DNA of 30,807 bases from Elusimicrobiota bacterium (GTDB taxonomy: Bacteria; Elusimicrobiota; Elusimicrobia; UBA1565). The stretch is from assembly GCA_003450735.1 (NCBI GenBank), contig DMEZ01000055.1:1-30807 (forward strand). Reading direction: 5' to 3'. Positions 26,259-30,807 of the stretch are shown here, piece after piece. The stretch's first letter is position 1. Each line of letters starts with the position of its first letter. The notes beneath the pieces are model-generated. The model did not search any database. It was not told the origin of the DNA and saw nothing but the letters and a program-made list of their open reading frames with translations. The translations under genes were made by a program, and so were the position numbers.

Positions 26259-26872
26259 GAAACCCCCGGATGCTCGTCGTGGCGGCCCTCGGGGCCGCGC
26301 TGCTGGGCTGCGCGAGCGAGGACGTCAACTACCGTCCGGCCCCGCAGATCCTGCCCCAGCACATCACGCGCCTCTCGCTCAAGCCGGTCTTCAACAAGAC
26401 CCAGCAGTTCGGGCTCGAGGACAAGCTGACCTTGCGCATCCGCGACGAGTTCCTGCGCGACGGCCGCTACCCGCTCGTCCATGAGACCGACGCGGACGGC
26501 GTCGTGGTGGTGACCCTCACGCGCTACATCCTCGTGCCCACCCAGTACGACGCCGTGCTCACCCCGACCGCCTACAAGCTGGTGATCCTCGCGAACCTGG
26601 ACTTCATCGACCGGCGGGCCAACCGCATCCTCTGGCAGGAGCCGAACCTGGAGGGCATCCAGACCTACGTGGCCTCCACGCTCAAGGGCGGCATCACCGA
26701 GGAGCAGGCCCGCGAGCAGGTCTGGGACGTGCTGGCCCGCCAGATCGTGAAGCGCACGGTCGAGGGCTTCGGCGCGGTGAGCGGCTCCTCCCAGCGCAAG
26801 ATCTCGAGCGAGATCCCGCCGAGCGAGACCCAGACCCCCGCGGTCAAGCCCCTCAACTCGACCCCCTACTGA
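26255..26872 (+). CDS. lptE: LptE-like LPS-assembly lipoprotein
   Basis: This 205-residue protein has a lipoprotein signal peptide ending in A-L-L-G-C (lipidated C19). The mature part begins with a flexible stretch, then I-T-R-L-S-L-K-P-V-F-N-K-T-Q-Q-F-G-L-E-D-K-L-T, which resembles the first strand and helix of LptE (I-x-x-I-x-I-x-x-F-x-N-x-T...G-L-E). Its place between leuS and holA is the same as in E. coli and many diderms, which supports the name. LptE plugs the LptD barrel to insert LPS in the outer membrane. The tail after residue 175 is polar and Ser/Pro-rich. Start and stop overlap both neighbours (ATGA and TGATG). Confidence 0.8.
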
Positions 26873-27891
26873 TGCCTGGGGCCTCGCTGGAATCGACCCA
26901 GAAGGCCTGGGCGCAGGGGAAGTTCGCCCCCGTCTACCTGTTCGCGGGCGAGGACGCGGGCGCCAAGCATTCGGCGCTCGAAGCCCTCAAGGCGGCGCTC
27001 AAGGCCGACGATTTCAACTTCAGCGAGTTCTCCGGCGACCAGGAGAGCCAGATCGACGACATCCTCTCCTCCTGCCGGACGGCCCCGATGTTCTCCCCCC
27101 GGCGGCTCGTGCTGGTGCGCAACGTCAAGCTGGGCCAGGAGGGCCGCAAGCTTTTGGCCGGGTATCCCGGCGCCCCGGCCGATTCCGCGGTGCTGGTCGT
27201 GCTCTATCCCGACGCCCTCCCCGCGAGCAAGGCCGCCATCGACAAGGACCCCGTCCTGCGCGCCTTCACGGCCCATGCGGAGGTCCTCGTCTTCGGGCCG
27301 CTCACCCGCGAAGAAGCGGCGCGGCGCATCCGCGCGGCCGCGAAGGCGGGCGGCTTCGAGCTCTCCGAGGAGGCCCTCGAGGCCGTCCTCGACGAGGCCG
27401 GCACCCAGTGGGGCATCATCCAGGGCGAACTCGACAAGGTCCGCCTCTTCCTCAAGGGCCGCAAGACGGCCTCGGCCGAGGACATCCTGGCCTGCCTGGG
27501 ATATCGCCGGGAGGCGGGGCCCTACGAGCTCGGCAACGCCCTCGAGCGGCGCGACCTGAAGGCGTCCCTCGACGTCCTGCGCCGGATGCTGGAGGAGGGC
27601 TCGGACGCCTACGATCTTCTGCCCAAGATCTCCTACGCCGTGCTGGCCCAGCTGAAGGCCAAGCGCATGCTCAAGGCCGGGGTCTCCGAGTTCGAGATGT
27701 GGGGCAAGGTCCGCATCTTCGGCCGCGACCGCCAGGGCCCCTTCCTGCAGGCGGTGAAGGGCCTGAGCGACGCGCGCCTCGTCGCCGACCTGCGCGCCTG
27801 CGTCCGCGTCGAAGCCGACCTCAAGTCCAAGGTCTGGCTCGACCCGGCCGTGGAGCTCGAGGGGCTGGTCGTCGGCCTCTGCTCGAAGTGA
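26872..27891 (+). CDS. holA: DNA polymerase III delta subunit
   Basis: This 339-residue clamp-loader subunit opens the beta sliding clamp. Family features are P-V-Y-L-F-A-G-E-D near the start, F-S-P-R-R-L-V-L-V-R-N-V near residue 78, W-G-I-I-Q-G-E-L-D-K-V near 181, and the helical C-terminal domain with Y-E-L-G-N-A-L-E-R-R-D and L-L-P-K-I-S-Y-A-V-L-A-Q-L. Length is normal. The ATG shares one base with the lptE stop (TGATG). The gene ends 13 bases before the palindromic element, which may also terminate its transcript. Confidence 0.93.
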   Translation: MPGASLESTQKAWAQGKFAPVYLFAGEDAGAKHSALEALKAALKADDFNFSEFSGDQESQIDDILSSCRTAPMFSPRRLVLVRNVKLGQEGRKLLAGYPGAPADSAVLVVLYPDALPASKAAIDKDPVLRAFTAHAEVLVFGPLTREEAARRIRAAAKAGGFELSEEALEAVLDEAGTQWGIIQGELDKVRLFLKGRKTASAEDILACLGYRREAGPYELGNALERRDLKASLDVLRRMLEEGSDAYDLLPKISYAVLAQLKAKRMLKAGVSEFEMWGKVRIFGRDRQGPFLQAVKGLSDARLVADLRACVRVEADLKSKVWLDPAVELEGLVVGLCSK

Positions 27892-27904
27892 GGCAGATGT
27901 CGGG

Positions 27905-28014
27905 TAGCCGGCTGCTGAAAAACCTTTCCTCCTATGGCGCGAGAGGTCCTGCCGGCGATGGGGCCCATCGCCGTCACCCCTCGCGCTCGCGGAGGGTTTT
28001 TCAGCAGCCGGCTA
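27905..28014. mobile_element. 110-bp palindromic (MITE/REP-like) element between holA and def
   Basis: The ends are a perfect 20-bp inverted repeat (27905-27924 and 27995-28014, containing GGCTGCTGAAAAACC and its complement). The apex is a second perfect inverted repeat, GGCGATGGG (27954-27962) with CCCATCGCC (27964-27972), and the arms between are partly complementary, so the whole folds into one long hairpin. It has no coding capacity. Both outer ends read TA, as for an element inserted at a TA dinucleotide. It lies between convergent genes and may act as a bidirectional terminator. Its right end supplies the deformylase stop codon. Confidence 0.75.
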
Positions 28015-28545
28015 GTCTTCTTGGGAGCGGCGGTTGAGCTCGGAGCAGTAGCCCAAGGACGAGAAGTCCTTCATCCGGTCGATGAACACGATCCCGTCGA
28101 GGTGGTCGAGCTCGTGCTGGATCACGCGGGCCGAGAAGCCCTCGGCCTCGAACTCGATGACGCGGCCCTGCCGGTCGAGGGCCTTCCCCGCCACCGCCTG
28201 GTGCCTCGGCACGAGCCCCCTCCAGTCCGGGAGGCTCAGGCAGCCCTCCCAGTCCTCCGCCATCTCGCGGGAGCGCCGGGTGAGTTCGGGGTTGATGAGC
28301 ACGGTGAGCGGCACGCGCGGCTCGCCCGGGTAGCGCGGATTGGGCTCGCGCGTCTCGATGACCACAAGGCGCTTCGAGACGTGCACCTGGGGCGCGGCGA
28401 GGCCGGCCCCGTCCTGCTCCCGCATCGTCTCGATCATGTCCTCGATGAGGCGCTGGGTCTCCGCGGCGCGGGCCCCCTCGGGCGTGAACGCCTTCGCCTT
28501 CTTCCGGAGCACGGGATTGCCCAGGCGGGCCACCTGCAGGAGCAC
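28012..28545 (-). CDS. def: Peptide deformylase
   Basis: This 177-residue metallo-enzyme removes the formyl group from nascent proteins. All three family motifs are present: G-A-G-L-A-A-P-Q-V, E-G-C-L-S-L-P (metal-binding Cys) and Q-H-E-L-D-H-L-D-G (H-E-x-x-x-H-type helix). The GTG at 28545 was chosen because the family start (L-L-Q-V-A-R-L-G-N-P-V-L) follows directly; a TTG further up is less likely. A TATACA -10 box ends 8 bases before this GTG and no Shine-Dalgarno is present. The TAG stop lies in the terminal repeat of the palindromic element, so the last residues may differ from the ancestral protein. Confidence 0.93.
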   Translation of the reverse strand: MLLQVARLGNPVLRKKAKAFTPEGARAAETQRLIEDMIETMREQDGAGLAAPQVHVSKRLVVIETREPNPRYPGEPRVPLTVLINPELTRRSREMAEDWEGCLSLPDWRGLVPRHQAVAGKALDRQGRVIEFEAEGFSARVIQHELDHLDGIVFIDRMKDFSSLGYCSELNRRSQED

Positions 28546-28553
28546 CCGGAGAG

Positions 28554-28561
28554 TGTATAAA
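28554..28561. promoter_or_regulatory. Overlapping divergent -10 boxes for def and the MATE gene
   Basis: The 8 bases TGTATAAA read as TATACA on the minus strand (def, start codon 9 bases on) and as TATAAA on the plus strand (MATE gene, about 20 bases before ATG 28581). A weak -35 for def (TTGGGG, minus strand 28581-28576) has 16-base spacing. No clear -35 is seen for the plus direction. Confidence 0.45.
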
Positions 28562-28580
28562 AAAGCGACAATCTCCCCCA

Positions 28581-29903
28581 ATGACGAGGCAAGACCTCCA
28601 CGGGGTGTTCGTCCTCGCCCTGCCCATCGCGGCGCTCCAGCTCGGCATGGCGCTCTTCGCCACCGTGGCCACGGTCTTCGCCGGCCGGCTCGGCCCGGAC
28701 GCCATCGCGACCGTAGGCTTGTCCGGCTCGACCTACTTCCTGCTCTTCATCCTGGCCATGGGGGTCCTGCTCGGCATCGATCCGCTCTCCTCGCGCGCCT
28801 ATGGGGCGGGCAGATCGGCCGACTGCGCCGAGATCCTCGTCCACGCGGCCGTCCTGGCCTTGAGCATCGCGCTCGTCATCTTCGTTCTGCTCTCCAACAT
28901 CGATGTCCTCTTCGGATTCATGCGCATCCAGCCGGGCCTCGCCAAGAGCGCAGCGGCCTACATGCAGGTCCTGCGCTGGGCCCTCTTCCCGGGCCTCCTG
29001 TTCGTGGCCTGCCGGCTCTATCTGCAGACCCTGAACGTCACCCAGCCCCAGCTCGCCGCGGTGGTCGCCGGCAACATCGTCAACGCCCTGCTGGGCTATG
29101 CCCTCATCTTCGGGCGCCTGGGCTTTGCGAAGCTCGGCGTGAACGGCGCCGCCTGGGCGGCCATCGCCGCCAACGGCACGATGCTCCTCATGACCGGGAC
29201 GGCCGCGGCCCTGGAGGCCCGCCGCTCCGGCTACCGGTTCGCGGGCTTCCAGCGGAGCCTCTTCGCCCTCCTGCTGAAGATCGGCGCCCCGGCCGGCCTG
29301 CAGATGCTCGCGGAGGTGGGGGCCTTCAGCCTGGTGACCATGCTCTCGGGGCGCATCGGCGAGACCGCCGCCGCGGCGCATCAGATCGCGCTCAACCTCG
29401 CGAGCGGCTCCTTCATGGTGCCCCTCGGGGTCTCCTTCGCGGCCGCGGTCAGGGTCGGCCAGGGCCTCGGCCGCGGCCGGCCCGAGGACTCGGCCCGAGC
29501 CGGCTGGGCCGCGCTCCTCATCGGCGTCGGCTTCATGGCCTGCACGAGCCTGGGCTACTTCCTGTTCCCGAAGGCGATCGTCGCGCTCTACACCTCGCAC
29601 CCCGGGACCGCCGCGCTCGGCGTCTCCCTGCTCTTCGTCACGGCGTTCTTCCAGGTCTTCGACGGGGTGCAGGTGGTCATGACGGGCGCGCTGCGGGGAC
29701 TGGGGGAGACCCGCATCCCCATGCTGGCCAACGCGGTGGGCTACTGGCTGATCGGATTGCCGGTCGGGGCGTGGCTGGCCTTCCGGCGGGGCTGGGGCGT
29801 GCTGGGTCTGTGGATCGGGCTCTGCCTCGGCCTCTGCCTGGTGGCCGTGAGTTTGCTCTGGGTCTGGGCGCGGCGGGCTAGGACGCTTCGGCTGCCGGCC
29901 TGA
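28581..29903 (+). CDS. MATE-family efflux transporter
   Basis: This 440-residue membrane protein has about twelve hydrophobic segments in two similar halves, as in MATE antiporters that export drugs or metabolites with H+ or Na+. Family-like stretches include L-P-I-A-A-L-Q-L-G-M-A, G-L-S-G-S-T-Y-F near residue 50, G-A-P-A-G-L-Q-M-L-A-E at the start of the second half (about 235), A-A-H-Q-I-A-L-N-L-A, and V-M-T-G-A-L-R-G-L-G-E-T-R-I-P-M near 360. The substrate cannot be predicted. The start has no Shine-Dalgarno. Its 3' end overlaps the convergent radical SAM gene by 26 bases. Confidence 0.92.
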   Translation: MTRQDLHGVFVLALPIAALQLGMALFATVATVFAGRLGPDAIATVGLSGSTYFLLFILAMGVLLGIDPLSSRAYGAGRSADCAEILVHAAVLALSIALVIFVLLSNIDVLFGFMRIQPGLAKSAAAYMQVLRWALFPGLLFVACRLYLQTLNVTQPQLAAVVAGNIVNALLGYALIFGRLGFAKLGVNGAAWAAIAANGTMLLMTGTAAALEARRSGYRFAGFQRSLFALLLKIGAPAGLQMLAEVGAFSLVTMLSGRIGETAAAAHQIALNLASGSFMVPLGVSFAAAVRVGQGLGRGRPEDSARAGWAALLIGVGFMACTSLGYFLFPKAIVALYTSHPGTAALGVSLLFVTAFFQVFDGVQVVMTGALRGLGETRIPMLANAVGYWLIGLPVGAWLAFRRGWGVLGLWIGLCLGLCLVAVSLLWVWARRARTLRLPA

Positions 29904-30807
29904 AGTACAGGGTCAAAGCCTTCAGGTTCAGCGCCGGATTCCCCTGGATGACGGGCGGCACCACGCGGATGCGGTTCCGGTAGCGCCGGAGCGTCCGATA
30001 GAAGGAAGCCAGGGCTTTCCGGTCGGCGAACTTGAGGTTCTCCATGTTCAGCACGAAGGCCTCGCGGCGGCGGGCCATGGCCTTCTCGAAGCTCTGGCGG
30101 AACGCCTCGGCGTTCTTCCTGTCCAGCGCCCCTTCCAGCCGGACGCGGATGGTGGCCGTCTTCTGCTCGAGCCGGTAGCGGAGCTCCGCCATCGCCCCGT
30201 CGGGGTAGGCCTCTCCGTAGAGCCGGATGCACTTCTCGAGCGGGGTCTCCCAGTGGTAGCGGCGCGGTTTAGGGCTCGGGTGCTGGAACAGGTCGAGCTC
30301 GAGGGTGAGCTTGGTCCAGCCCGCCATGAGGAGCATGAGGACGCCCGAGAAGCGCTGGAGCAGGGTGGGCTTGCCGACGAGGCGATGGCAGCGGGCCTCG
30401 AGCGCCCGGATCCAGCGGCGGATGCGCGGATTGGGCCCGAAGAGCTTGCCCGTCAGGAAGATGGGGTAGGCGTGCAGGACGTCCTTCTTGCAGACCTCGG
30501 CTTTCTTCCTCAGGAGCTCCGAGGGGGAGTCCTTGAGGTAGTCGTAGAGGTGCAGCCAGGCGCGCATGCTGCGGTAGACCGAGGGGCCCAGCCGCCGGTA
30601 GTCCTCCTCGAAGCACCAGGTCTGCAGGCCCTCGATCTCCTCCTTGCTGAGCTTCGGGTGGGTGACCATGGAGGTGAAGCCGGTGCACTCGTGGAAGTAG
30701 TGCTCGCGGTCCTTCACGAACTCGGGCCGCAGGCGGTCTTCCTTCACGACCCGGTCGTAGAACGGCGTGCCAGGGGTCGGGCCGTAGATGAGGAACTGGC
30801 TGTAGGA
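29878..30807 (-). CDS. B12-binding-type radical SAM protein with C-terminal STAS-like domain, N-terminus outside the window
   Basis: The frame is open to the window edge, and 309 C-terminal residues are visible. The first of these, Q-F-L-I-Y-G-P-T-P-G-T-P-F-Y, is the signature near the end of the radical SAM core in B12-binding-type proteins (P-x-P-G-T-P). The Cys cluster and cobalamin domain must lie upstream, beyond the window. A helical region follows, and the last 110 or so residues (from A-E-L-R-Y-R-L) look like a STAS domain: I-R-V-R-L-E-G-A-L-D-R-K-N-A-E-A-F, then F-V-L-N-M-E-N-L-K-F-A-D-R-K-A-L. A GTG at 30747 is internal, not a start. The substrate is unknown. Confidence 0.8.
   Translation of the reverse strand, partial: SYSQFLIYGPTPGTPFYDRVVKEDRLRPEFVKDREHYFHECTGFTSMVTHPKLSKEEIEGLQTWCFEEDYRRLGPSVYRSMRAWLHLYDYLKDSPSELLRKKAEVCKKDVLHAYPIFLTGKLFGPNPRIRRWIRALEARCHRLVGKPTLLQRFSGVLMLLMAGWTKLTLELDLFQHPSPKPRRYHWETPLEKCIRLYGEAYPDGAMAELRYRLEQKTATIRVRLEGALDRKNAEAFRQSFEKAMARRREAFVLNMENLKFADRKALASFYRTLRRYRNRIRVVPPVIQGNPALNLKALTLYFRPAAEAS

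Overview
The window is a GC-rich, gene-dense stretch of bacterial chromosome. There are many 1-8 base overlaps between co-directional genes, several convergent gene pairs that overlap at their stops, no rRNA or tRNA genes that I can see, and no CRISPR array. The organism is a diderm: it has an LptE-like lipoprotein in the order leuS-lptE-holA, an O-antigen ligase/polymerase-like protein, a class A PBP1C, and an alpha-2-macroglobulin of the bacterial periplasmic type. The gene mix, the GC richness and the odd two-domain regulators would suit a high-GC Elusimicrobiota-like or related deep-branching diderm lineage. That placement is an inference from general impression, not something the sequence proves.

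Layout. 1-3683 (+): end of ybeY, an O-antigen ligase-like membrane protein with C-terminal TPRs, a small membrane-anchored protein and a maltokinase-like kinase, all closely packed. 3666-4955 (-): a secreted or membrane-anchored serpin. 5065-6463 (+): a three-gene translationally coupled unit made of a 47-residue Cys/His protein missed by usual length cut-offs, a membrane histidine kinase and a single-domain response regulator. 6464-6761: a convergent gap with dyad repeats and a remnant of a MazG-like pyrophosphohydrolase. 6762-8641 (-): a PLP aminotransferase followed by an M15-type zinc peptidase. 8749-16511 (+): alpha-2-macroglobulin coupled to PBP1C, with a clear sigma70-like promoter. 16594-17421 (+): a secreted protein whose C-terminal half looks like a cholera/pertussis-toxin-type ADP-ribosyltransferase. 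17415-18008 (-): a winged-helix regulator with a degenerate nucleotidyltransferase domain and tandem operator-like repeats in its promoter. 18145-23189 (-): a probable four-gene unit (HEAT-repeat protein, HD-domain protein, acylating aldehyde dehydrogenase, STAS protein). 23280-27891 (+): CBS protein, leuS, lptE, holA. 27905-28014: a 110-bp near-palindromic element. 28012-28545 (-): peptide deformylase. 28581-29903 (+): MATE transporter. 29878-30807 (-): C-terminal part of a B12-binding-type radical SAM protein fused to a STAS-like domain.

Themes. Envelope maintenance and defence against foreign proteases are prominent: a serpin and an A2M lie within 4 kb of each other, and A2M is coupled to the peptidoglycan repair enzyme PBP1C. 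Signal transduction is the second theme (HK/RR, HD, HEAT, CBS, two STAS domains). Several genes have a good -10 box about 7-9 bases before the start codon and no Shine-Dalgarno sequence, which suggests leaderless transcripts. The most novel items are the ADP-ribosyltransferase-like secreted protein, the paired HEAT/HD proteins that share an N-terminal domain, the Cys/His miniprotein coupled to a two-component system, and the palindromic element that supplies the deformylase stop codon.
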